NCBI GenBank assembly: GCA_037952775.1
Contig: JBANAY010000003.1
Coordinates: 32,674,001-32,738,000, forward strand
Reading direction: 5' to 3'
Length of the DNA stretch: 64,000 nucleotides
Source of the DNA: Clonostachys chloroleuca
Lineage: Eukaryota; Ascomycota; Sordariomycetes; Hypocreales; Bionectriaceae
Within the stretch, counting starts at the first letter, position 1, and each line of letters begins with the position of its first letter. Made by a program: the position numbers and the translations under genes. The notes under the pieces are model-generated. The model was not told where the DNA came from and made no database searches. It was given only the letters and a program-made list of their open reading frames with translations. Below are positions 55,265 through 64,000 of the stretch, in pieces.

Positions 55265-57976
55265 CTACCTGTTCCTCGAGCGCTTCCTTGCTGCCTTTTC
55301 CCTCTCGTACGCATTCGCCTCGCGCCCCTCCTCGCTCTGGATCTCCGCCACGAGCCTCTTGTACTTCTTCTCATAGGCCTCGTCCTTTGCCTTTTTGATC
55401 CGCAGGTTCTCCCGGGCCATGAAGTTGGCATCCTTGCGGAGCTCCCGCATCGCCCCCTTGCGCTCCCGCTTGTGCTCCTTCTTGAGCTTCGCCAGCTCTG
55501 CCCTCTCGCGGTCCGGGTCGTAGTGCTTGTCCGGGTCGAACGTCTCCTCGAACTTGGGCACGTACGTCTTGATGGCCAGTGGCTTGTGGTGGTGCAGCTC
55601 GAGGGGGCGTCGGGAGATCCCTGAGATCTTCATCATGCGCTCTAGCTTCACTTGGAGCTTTTCAGTCCGATCGCGCAGCTCTGAGGGGAGGTGGGAGCGG
55701 CAGGCCTTGGCGTTCAAATGCTTAATGACCTCAAGGACCTGGCCGAAGGTTTCGATGAATGCACCCTTGCTGGACCATGTGTCGGCTGCGGCATCGGAAA
55801 TCTGGGAGACGGTGTTTAGGATAGCAACCTTGAGTTCTAGGGGCGAGCTATCTGAGTGTAAACAGTCTGAGAAGCCCAGCTTCCGGACTGAAACCTGGCT
55901 GGCACCTTTCGCGCGGAGACTCGCAGGAGAATCATGTCGAGGGAAAGAGCCTACGCCAGCCGATGGGGAAGTTGGGGCAAGGGCACAGAGCGTGTTCAGT
56001 GCAAAATTTAACACTTCTGGTACATATCTCTTCGCGAGTTTCTGGTACTGGAGGGTCAAAATAGAGAGGTAGGACCCGATAGCATGATCAGCGAGGTCCT
56101 GGGGGACTTTTTGTCCTAGGTACCTGGCAATGACCAGCATGGCGGGAGTAACGACTTGGTGGAAGTGGTCGGATGTGGGAAAGATGGTTCCCACAGCAGT
56201 CAGAAGGATGAGATCCTCGGGCTGGATCGCCAGTGGACGTTCATTGCTGATCTCTTCGATCTGTGTTCGGAATTCTTGAGCAATTTCAAGCGGGAAGCTC
56301 TTTGCGAGGGAGTGGATATGGCGGATGAGGCTTTCCAGTACCGAAAAAGGGGGTGAGGTCTCTGGGTCCCACGGCGAGGAGATGAAGGCAACCAAAGCGG
56401 CAGAAAACTTCCCAAGACGCTCCTTGTTCTTACTGTCCAGCTTGGGATGATATAGAGCTCTGATCCGTTGGACAATTGTAGGTAGGCTGGTGCCAGGATA
56501 TGAGGCTGTGACAGATTCAAATTCTGTGAGGGATTGAGGGCAAGGGAAGGTGTAAGGCAAGCCGTTCTCATCGCCCTTCTCAACATCGGCTGACTTTGTT
56601 GTAGAGTCTATGCTGAAGACAGGGTTTCTCGTTTCTTCTTCATTCAATAGACCTTTTGTAAATTCGTCCTCTTCTTCCTCTTCCTCGCTTTCGTCTTCCT
56701 CGGCACCCATATCCGAGCCTAGGTCAAGTTCTTCGTCGGAGTCGATATCAGAACCACTGGCGACCAGGTCGTCATCGATGATGAAATCATCCTCATCGTC
56801 AAAACCAAGCTCAGCAGCAGTTGGCTTTGCGTTGATGCCCCTGCCAAGGCCGAAGTCGTCTTCTGAATCGTCACCGGCCTGCGAGCCGTCAGAGCCCATT
56901 TCTTCGTCCTCGTCCCCACCATCGCTGTCAGAGACGGATTCGCCCCTCATTCGCTTCTGTCGCTTCTCCTCGAGTTCCTTCAGGCGGTTGGACTCGTCCT
57001 CTGCCTTTTCCTCCTCGGTCTTGGTACGATCAGAGGGTTTCGCCCTCTTGTCTTGGGCAAGCTTCTTCACTTGGAGGTCGAAGTCTTTGTCAAATACACT
57101 TCTCTCCACACCTGCGATAGCAGAAGGCTGGGGCTTTTCTTCGGTGTGGCGCTTTGAGCTCTGAATCAAAAGGTGCTGGATGCCGTGTAACTCCTTGTCA
57201 AGTTCGGCTCGTAGATCCTCATCCACCTCCTTTGCGGCTTGCCTCTCGTATCTATGCATTTTGGACTTGGCAATAACTTCCTCCATAACCTCCTTCTTCG
57301 ACTTCTTCCGCTCGGGTTGGTCGTCTTGATCCATGTCACCTTCGGCGGCCATGGCTCTTACTCGCTTAAGACGCTGCATCTCGCGCTCAGAGACATCACT
57401 GGCACCGTCATCAATATCATCCTCCTCGTAGTCGTCCATGACATCCATTTCATCAAACGTCAGCGCTTTTCCGCCGTGGGTCAGGCCCTCTCCGGGAAAG
57501 GCGTCGTCGTCATCCTCGAGGTCGAACATGGAAGTCTTTTTGTGGGTTTTGAGCTTTTCCCGTGCAAATCGCTCCAGCATTTTCTCCTCGGGGGCCATTG
57601 TCGGGTCATTTTCGCCGAACCGTCGATCCAGAATGCCTCCAACTTTGTGGCGTCGCTGCATGTCGACAAGAAGAGTCTGCCGGCGCCTTTCTTCGCTCGC
57701 GGCCTTGGCAGCGCCGGGGCGGCCTTTGATCCTGGAGGCGGCAGTGACCGGGCGGTTCGTAGTGACCTCGAACTTGGGGTTCTTGGCATGCTTGAGATCG
57801 AAAGGGTTGAACTGTTCGCGGATGCCTTCGAGGACCACACCCCTCTGTAGTCGCTTCTCGCTTCGGGCGCGATCATCTTGGGCGGCCTTGCGCTTCTGCT
57901 TCTTTGACTGCTGGGGCCCGACAATTCCTTGCTCCTTCAAGGTCGCCTTGAGGCGCTTGAGCTGGGAGCCCGCCAT
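55265..57976 (-). CDS. NOP14: Nucleolar 40S assembly factor Nop14
   Basis: A single exon of 903 residues. The start MAGSQLKRLKATLKEQGIVG is chosen; the frame is open a further 44 codons upstream but is preceded there by a poly-A/T run. The N-terminal Nop14 core includes NPFDLKHAKNPKFEV, then ERRRQTLLVDMQRRHKVGG and ILDRRFGENDPTMAPEEKML. Long acidic Ser/Asp/Glu tracts occupy about 320-490. A helical repeat region follows, and the C-terminus is strongly basic (LKKEHKRERKGAMRELRKDA, YEREKAARKRSRNR). Nop14 is an SSU-processome component needed for 18S rRNA maturation and Nop14-Emg1-Noc4 nuclear export of pre-40S. Length matches the family (about 810-950). Confidence 0.94.
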   Translation of the reverse strand: MAGSQLKRLKATLKEQGIVGPQQSKKQKRKAAQDDRARSEKRLQRGVVLEGIREQFNPFDLKHAKNPKFEVTTNRPVTAASRIKGRPGAAKAASEERRRQTLLVDMQRRHKVGGILDRRFGENDPTMAPEEKMLERFAREKLKTHKKTSMFDLEDDDDAFPGEGLTHGGKALTFDEMDVMDDYEEDDIDDGASDVSEREMQRLKRVRAMAAEGDMDQDDQPERKKSKKEVMEEVIAKSKMHRYERQAAKEVDEDLRAELDKELHGIQHLLIQSSKRHTEEKPQPSAIAGVERSVFDKDFDLQVKKLAQDKRAKPSDRTKTEEEKAEDESNRLKELEEKRQKRMRGESVSDSDGGDEDEEMGSDGSQAGDDSEDDFGLGRGINAKPTAAELGFDDEDDFIIDDDLVASGSDIDSDEELDLGSDMGAEEDESEEEEEEDEFTKGLLNEEETRNPVFSIDSTTKSADVEKGDENGLPYTFPCPQSLTEFESVTASYPGTSLPTIVQRIRALYHPKLDSKNKERLGKFSAALVAFISSPWDPETSPPFSVLESLIRHIHSLAKSFPLEIAQEFRTQIEEISNERPLAIQPEDLILLTAVGTIFPTSDHFHQVVTPAMLVIARYLGQKVPQDLADHAIGSYLSILTLQYQKLAKRYVPEVLNFALNTLCALAPTSPSAGVGSFPRHDSPASLRAKGASQVSVRKLGFSDCLHSDSSPLELKVAILNTVSQISDAAADTWSSKGAFIETFGQVLEVIKHLNAKACRSHLPSELRDRTEKLQVKLERMMKISGISRRPLELHHHKPLAIKTYVPKFEETFDPDKHYDPDRERAELAKLKKEHKRERKGAMRELRKDANFMARENLRIKKAKDEAYEKKYKRLVAEIQSEEGREANAYEREKAARKRSRNR

Positions 57977-59407
57977 ATTAATTGAGAATTGGGTCGAGCG
58001 CGGTGGGCGACGATAGGTCTTCGCTCTGACTTTGATACACGGACGGATTGGCTCTGAATTTTCTTTGGCAGGCTTATCGATAACAACTTTTTTTTTTGGG
58101 AGCCCCAAGCGCTGGTGGGGCCGTTGGGAAAGACGACAAAAAGAATGGTGGACTTTTAATGTCTACCAGTATGTGTAACCTCGCACCAATGCTCCGATCT
58201 CAAAGGTAATGATCATGCATATCTACCCTATCGGCCGGATAGCCATCATTACTTGGCTTCGACATCGGTTAATCACCTGGCGATTGAATAAGTCCACTTG
58301 CCTGCTTCCAGGTCTTTAGACTTTCACCTCTTTCATCCAGCGCAAGAACCGTAGCACCACTTCCAACCAAGTTTTTTTGTTCATCCTTTTTCATGTTCTT
58401 TGGTGATATCGTTCTAAAGCCGTCGGGCCATCTCCGGTGAAGTTATTTGCTTGTGACATGCTATGCCCACACGAACTTTGGGTCTAAATACTAGATGCCC
58501 CCCTCCGGCACTTCCCAGGCAATAGTAGATACTAGACAGTCTGCCACCAGTAGCAATCGGTCAGTGGAGATATTTCTCGTGTTGTTGGCTAACATGATAT
58601 GCATATAACGTAGAGTCAAAGGTTGTGACCACGTGGGTGCGGAATCATCCAGAAATGTGGGTGAGATCATGCGTGATTAACCCATTCCCGTAAGCTGGTC
58701 CGTTGGCTAATTGAATGGGCGTTCTTTGTCCTTGGAAGCTGACCGATAGAGAAAGATCTGAAAATGGGTCGGAAGAGTACAGACTCTTCATCTGCCGCTT
58801 AAACATTGAAGTTTGTCCCTGAATCAATGCCACTCTAGCCGCACTCTGAGGGACACATCCCTTGGCATAACAGCCACGATCGACTGCCTTAATTGATTGG
58901 CCTAGTAAGCATAAATTTGAAGTGCCTTCTGCAGCCGAAAATCAATTAGGATGGTGTTTAGATGGGAGGCGTCTCCGGGTGCCTGGATCAACTGAGAATT
59001 AGTTTAGGGTAGTGGGGCCGGGACCGAAGAAGGATAAAGATTCGTACCACGTTGATAAATGATTGGCATCGGCATGGGTACGGCCCCAATACCGCAACAG
59101 ACCCGACCCAGAAACCTGCCAGAAATCGGGGACGGTGGATATGCCACGGCCGTTTGTGAGATGTAGAACCGAAATGAGATGAAATGAACGTGGTCATGAG
59201 CAGACAGACCACGCCTGGCCGATCTTCAATGCTCGAGTATATTAAGCACTCCCCTTGCTAGACCTCTTTCTGACTTGATTGGGTGCTCTTTCGTCCTGCA
59301 GATCTTCTTGTTCATCTGGCTGATCCTGTAATCGCCTTACGTTCCTTAATTGATTTTCTTTTCACTCATTTATTAGGCCATAATACTCATCTTACGCCTT
59401 TCCCAAA
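57977..59407. other. Divergent intergenic region, NOP14 to phosphatase
   Basis: About 1.4 kb without a supported gene. A TATA-like TATATTAA lies at 59238-59245, about 165 nt before the phosphatase ATG, followed by a CT-rich leader typical of strongly expressed fungal genes. Confidence 0.5.
59238..59245 (+). promoter_or_regulatory. TATA-like element of the phosphatase gene
   Basis: TATATTAA sits upstream of a CT-rich stretch (59250-59330) and the ATG at 59408. Position and context fit a fungal core promoter, but no transcript start is known. Confidence 0.35.
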
Positions 59408-60671
59408 ATGAAGGGCTTCCTTCTCACAGCAGCTCTCGCTCTAATCTCCCCTGCTCAGGCCGTTTGGCCTGAAGCAGAGGGCAAGTCGATCGTTTACTCT
59501 GCCGTTCCTGGCTTCTTCCTCCAAGATGACAGTGCCACTGACCCGAGTGGATTTGACTATGTGAGCGAACGACCCTGTCTATAGAGCTTGCTTTCGGTTC
59601 GAAAGTGGTTGTCTAATACAAACCCACCCGATAGGCCAAACAGAATTTTGGTCTCATCAACAGGAGCTACTCTACTGATAAACGTTTTGACCCGGAAGGT
59701 GTCAAGACCCAGTGGCAGCGGTTCGAGCGCTACATCACGAAGCTCACCAGGGCCTGCAACAAGGATCCTAATGTCCGCTACAAGCTTCTTTTTATGGGCC
59801 GCCATGGCGAGGGTTGGCACAACGCCGCCGAGACCTTCTATGGAACTCCTGCTTGGAACGTGAGCATCACCAATTCTAAAGCACTTCACATTGCTGTTGC
59901 CGGGGTTTTGTTAACATATCGGGTCTTCCTTAGTGCTACTGGGCTGAGCAGGAAGGCAATGGAACTGCCGTATGGAGCGACCCCCTCCTCACCCCCGCTG
60001 GTCTGCAGGAGGCCTACAAGGCCAATGCCTACTTCAAGGATAGATATGCGACCCAGAAGATGCCGTATTTCGAGTCATACTATTCCAGTCCTCTGAGCCG
60101 ATGCACCATTACGGCCAACCTGACCTTCGGAGATATCACCGTTCCCCAGAACAAGCCTTTTGTCCCCACTGTGAAGGAGGGTTTCCGTGAGGGCATGACC
60201 ATCCATACCTGTAATCGTCGCTCAACCAAGACTTACATCCAGAACATGTTCCCCTGGTACAAGTTCGAGGCCGGCTTCACCGAGAACGATGAGCTCTGGC
60301 ACAAGTCCCTCGCCGAGACCAGCGCTGCTCAGGACGTTCGCTCCAAGGAGGCACTGGATGATGTCTTTCGCCAGGACGACAAGACATGGCTTAGCATCAC
60401 CAGCCACTCTGGAGAGATCACCAGCCTTCTCAGGGTCTTGAACCACCGTTCTTTCCGTCTGTCCACTGGGCAGATCATCCCCGTTCTCGTTAAGGCGGAG
60501 GTTGTCTCCCTCCAGCCAGAGCCTACCTATGTTGCCCTCGAACCCTACTCCACCTGCACATCGCCCCCCCTTACCAGCAATGCTGCTCAAGGCTGTGTCT
60601 GCTCGACACCTGGTGCTAGCTCGCTGACTCCCTCAGCTACGTCTACGCCCACCCCCAGCGCTACCCCATAG
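59408..60671 (+). CDS. Secreted histidine phosphatase (phosphoglycerate mutase-like)
   Basis: Three exons, 59408..59560, 59635..59859 and 59934..60671, encode 371 residues. A signal peptide (MKGFLLTAALALISPAQA) begins the protein. The catalytic motif is LLFMGRHGEGWHNAAE, with the phospho-accepting His in RHG. The second catalytic His lies in WLSITSHSGEITSLLRVL. SSPLSRCTITANLTFG carries the second conserved Arg. The family resembles yeast Pmu1 and fungal secreted members, which are phosphatases rather than true mutases; the substrate is unknown. The tail is Thr/Ser/Pro-rich (LTPSATSTPTPSATP), suggesting O-glycosylation or wall association. No GPI signal follows. A C7 run at 60564-60570 is read in frame as it stands. 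Confidence 0.88.
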
Positions 60672-61155
60672 ATTGTATGTGGAGAAGCATGGCCAAGCGA
60701 ATCTCTTTGTGAGATGGAGTATGAGAATATATTGATGTAAATAGACAATTAATTGCAATTACCGTGAGAGAGTGTCAATAGTTTAATCACTAGGAAGTGT
60801 GCTACCTTCGTGATTAAATGAAGTTGGGGTATGAGTGATGTTTTGCTGTTGATGGTTTAGGGAAGTAGCCGTCAATCATCACGCGGCTGGAGGTGAGTTA
60901 ATGCAGGGACGTTGAGCTGCTAGGGAGGCCTAACGGGTAGGTGGGGCAAGTGTGGGTGACGGCAGTGACGGGAGTTCCTCTCCCACACACCTGCCACCTG
61001 GCTGTGGCACTTGCTTGTTAGCTGTCAAAATACAGAGCGCCAATTCATAAATGGCCATCTACATCACCCAACATCCATATCAGCCTGGACATCCATCCAT
61101 GCTTGGATTCTTACTTTGCTGAAACGGCCATTCTTGGTCCATCGTGCTTTGCATC
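60672..61155. other. Spacer between two plus-strand genes
   Basis: It holds the 3' flank of the phosphatase gene and the promoter of the next gene. No further feature is visible. Confidence 0.55.
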
Positions 61156-62186
61156 ATGAGCTGGCTCAGCAGCTTTAGGTTTTTGCTACGGGATGAGCGC
61201 GTCATCCTGGCTGGCATCGGGCTCGCCACCTTCGGCATCGTCACTACCATGACAGCCGCCTTGGCCGTACTCCGCGATGAGAACATCATCCCCATCCAGC
61301 AGCCCAAGACGCGCTATATCACCCAGGACACCGAGGACTCCCTTGGGCTTGACACGCTTGTGAGGCTCCTAGAGTACCCGAGCTTCAACATTCGTGAGGT
61401 TGCCACTCGGATTCTATGCGAGCGCGCCGTCAACAACCGAGACGTCATCCGCTATTTGCTCCATGGAATCACGCGCCCAGACTACGATGAGAGGCTGAGG
61501 GCCCTTCGGGCATTGGTCCTTCTCACAGGTCAGGCTACCGGTACGGTTAATTCCCCTTCGCTAAACAGCTGAACTGACTGGGGTCCCGCTGTGTAGATTT
61601 CGATGGCTTATCAAACCTGAACAACAAATATGCCTATCGTGCCTTCGTTAGATCCATAGAGCTTAGCCTGGGTGATGCGGAGCGCCCTAAACTCAACGAT
61701 CACCACTTCGATGAGTATTACCTCCGTGATGTGTCCGAAAGGCTCTGTTTAATGTTCATTCTGGAGCTGGTCAACAAGTACGACGCTCAAAAACTTATTA
61801 GGGCTGGGTTTGTCGACAAGTGGCTGGCTAAGCAAGATTGGGGTGACAGTCTTAAGGAGAGGCAGTACAATTTTGCGGAATACATGCGCTTCAAAAATAA
61901 CCGCATCGTCGACATTGTCACTCGCATTCGATGCTGTAACCAGGGCTTGCACGCGCTTGCTCTCGCTTCCCTTATCCCGGGATCAGAAGTGATTGGCTTC
62001 GGCCGGCCCGTCGTGGTTGACATGTCGATCCCTGCACCAGAACAGCAAGTTCCGCGGGCAAGAGAACAGTCAGTCGAGGAAGTGAGGCTTCGGCGCCAGC
62101 ATCGCGAAGCTATGGTTCTGAACGACGGGACAAGGCCCTTTGGCCGGGAGGATATTATCGAGAGAGATCAGAGCTCTCCGGACTAG
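61156..62186 (+). CDS. Membrane-anchored helical (ARM-like) protein, unknown function
   Basis: Two exons, 61156..61540 and 61597..62186, encode 324 residues. An N-terminal transmembrane helix (VILAGIGLATFGIVTTMTAA, about 15-37) is followed by helices of an armadillo-like type (LGLDTLVRLLEYPSFNIREV, RLRALRALVLLTGQ, LCLMFILELVNKYDAQKLI) and a charged, possibly disordered tail from about residue 260. The intron lies between two helices. I do not recognise a named family with certainty; membrane-anchored ARM-like proteins of this size are widespread in filamentous fungi. The ATG at 61156 is preferred, as nothing conserved lies upstream. Confidence 0.8.
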
Positions 62187-64000
62187 GAATGAGAGCATCT
62201 ACTACTTTGATGATTTTCTCGTCGCTCCTATACCCGAGACCTGCAATTGAATTACAAGCAGCCGGAATAGCGCCTTGGGGATTTATACGAATACACATCG
62301 CATCGACCTTCCAGGTTTTAGGAGTCTTATGGATATATCCTGGGGGCAGGCAGTCCGGCATATCCATCTCCCTTTTATATCTAAACACACCCCGACATGC
62401 AAGGGCGAATGTGGTACGATTTGGATATCAAACCACATCGGGCCCAAGCGTCGCTAGTTTTCGCCTATACACACGAGCTCATCAAAGCGGGGGACTGACT
62501 GCTTCCATGTTAGAATTAGCAGTCCATGGATAGCGAATCGGGATGTGAAATAATTGATGGGCATGGCTTATTCGCTTCGCCATGACCTTCTCATTTACTC
62601 AACTTTGGTGGCAGGTAACGCTCAGTCGTTGAGGACTATCGATCTTTCGGCTCCATTCCGACGGCATGGTGAGATCGATGGGCTCGAGAGTGGCACATTG
62701 TGGCATAGCGTTCGTCTTCTGGGATTGTAGGTGGAGTTGGTCTAGCTTATAATTACTATGAATCGCATTGAATACAATAATTACAAAATGTGAGCCTGGC
62801 CGGTAGAACTATGTTCCATGTATCAGAAACGTAGCGTCGTATGTGACACTCTGAGGTTGCATGTCTCAGACCTGCCGTTGAGACTTGATGGCTTTCTGAT
62901 TCTCCATCTGTGGGTGGCGCATCTGACATCACCAATTTGTCTCCGGGACATGGCTGTAAGTTACCCAAAATGAGTGGACAACGTCCGAATTCGACAGTTT
63001 GGGCAGTACCTCCCTTTTCTGCATCCTTGTTTGATAGGACTCGGACGAAGGAAGGGCCCCTTCGTGGCGTTTATCCATCCATGATGACATGAACTACGGT
63101 GATGATCCACCCCAAGATGCCTGCGGTTGTCTTGCACCCCAGCTCATGACAGCCGATAGCAGCTGCGCCGGAACAGCACCTTGCTACCCCTCCACCGCTT
63201 GTTTGAGTCTGGGAGCTGTCCGGAGGAGAGATTCGACCGAGCTCTACGACGATAGCAGCGAACCAATCCTCTAACTGAAATCTCGTCTCCAGGCGACCTC
63301 GGTTTAGCCGTGGGCTGGATGGCGCAGGCAGGGAGAGCTCCCAGATCGAGCTCTGGCGGGGTGCATACGATGAGATGCAGGCTACAGCTGGTATGCACTC
63401 GGTTGCCACTGGAGACTGGCGCCGCCTGCGAGGGATAAACAGCCCAAGCTGCAGCAGGTCAGACAACACGCGCAGGCGAGAGGAACCAGTCTCCGCACTG
63501 GGACTGCACCAGACCAGGGCGCTGCAGGCTCGCCAGCAAATAGTGTCGTCGAGAAGAAGGGCCCCGGACTCGATCAGCAGTGGTAGTTGGCACCCTGCCG
63601 CTGCAGATGGATAGGGGTGACAGGCGGTGACGGGGCCCCATCCCCAATGCTCGACGCAGGTTGGACGAAGGGCCATGTACGATTATGTGCGGATGGCGAC
63701 GGTTATGTACGAGTGCATGCTTGGTGTGCAGCAACGAGCCAGGAAACGGCACCGCAGAAGCGCTGTCGGGCAGGTGTTAAATGTAGGCAAGTGCCAGCAC
63801 CAAGTAAACAATCGTCGGCCAAAACAACAACAAGCCTGAGCCTGCTCCGTGACAAAACACCAGCTGCGGCCGGTTTCCTCTCCTTCTTTCCACATCTTCA
63901 CCCTCACTTTCGCTTTCCTTAGCCTTTCTCCTTTCTCCAGTACTAACCCAGCAGGCCCTCACGCTCTCTCCGCACACGCACCCCTCGTCGCTCGCTCGCA
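62187..64000. other. Right-end region without a supported gene
   Basis: About 1.8 kb. Minus-strand frames at 63071-63676 and others overlap and are low in protein-like features. The last 150 nt are CT/CA-rich (CGCTCTCTCCGCACACGC) and resemble a 5' leader of a plus-strand gene beyond the window. Confidence 0.45.

Noticed and set aside
63071..63676. 201-codon minus-strand open frame as a gene
   Set aside because: Arg/Ser/Pro-rich chance-like translation; overlapping frames of similar quality on both strands.
1..64000. CRISPR arrays, telomere repeats, transposase or reverse-transcriptase genes
   Set aside because: None of the direct repeats has CRISPR-like spacing, no TTAGGG arrays occur, and no transposon protein was found in any frame.

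Overview
The window is nuclear DNA from a filamentous ascomycete (Pezizomycotina, most likely a Sordariomycete; the genus cannot be fixed from sequence alone). Genes are compact and carry short introns of about 45-250 nt with GTAAGT/GTACGT donors, CTAAC-like branch points and CAG/TAG acceptors. The gene set is housekeeping: an Snt2 chromatin reader, Env7 kinase, vacuolar alpha-mannosidase, Msh1, ribosomal protein P0, Trm82, a PXB/PX protein, UMP-CMP kinase, Cgr1, Erj5, a G-patch protein and Nop14. No transposon, secondary-metabolite cluster or CRISPR array is visible.

Layout. 0.4-8.3 kb: SNT2 and ENV7 (+). 8.7-12.1 kb: AMS1 (-), divergent from MSH1 (+, 13.7-16.8 kb). 17.2-20.5 kb: RPP0 (-) and TRM82 (+), divergent. 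20.6-31 kb: a Ctf1/Far-like regulator, a LEC1-like PXB-PX-DUF3818 protein and a coiled-coil membrane protein, all (-). 31.5-35.6 kb: URA6, CGR1 and a basic single-pass membrane protein. 36.7-39.4 kb: a Ser/Pro-rich disordered protein. 39.4-44.9 kb: a 5.4-kb stretch without a protein gene that holds an initiator tRNA-Met gene. 44.9-47.8 kb: ERJ5 and a four-helix membrane protein. 48.6-53.6 kb: an accessory-looking block with a degenerate 110-nt tandem repeat, a nine-exon Hsp70-like ATPase gene and a divergent coiled-coil gene; their shared promoter contains two further short tandem repeats. 53.7-58 kb: GPATCH11-like and NOP14 (-). 59.4-62.2 kb: a secreted histidine phosphatase and a membrane-anchored helical protein (+). 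62.2-64 kb: no gene seen.

Most notable observation: the tRNA-Met(CAT) gene at 43968-44093 folds perfectly as an initiator tRNA only after removal of a 54-nt insert. The insert has textbook spliceosomal signals (GTAAGT, CTAAC, CAG) and lies between tRNA positions 26 and 27, not at the usual 37/38 site.

A second theme is technical. Five coding frames break exactly at homopolymer runs: SNT2, MSH1, RPP0 and two sites in the Ser/Pro-rich gene. RPP0 is essential in studied fungi and all the breaks are at homopolymers, so base-count errors in the sequence are more likely than real pseudogenes. Exon coordinates were derived by eye; every multi-exon model was checked to sum to whole codons, allowing for those single-base errors.
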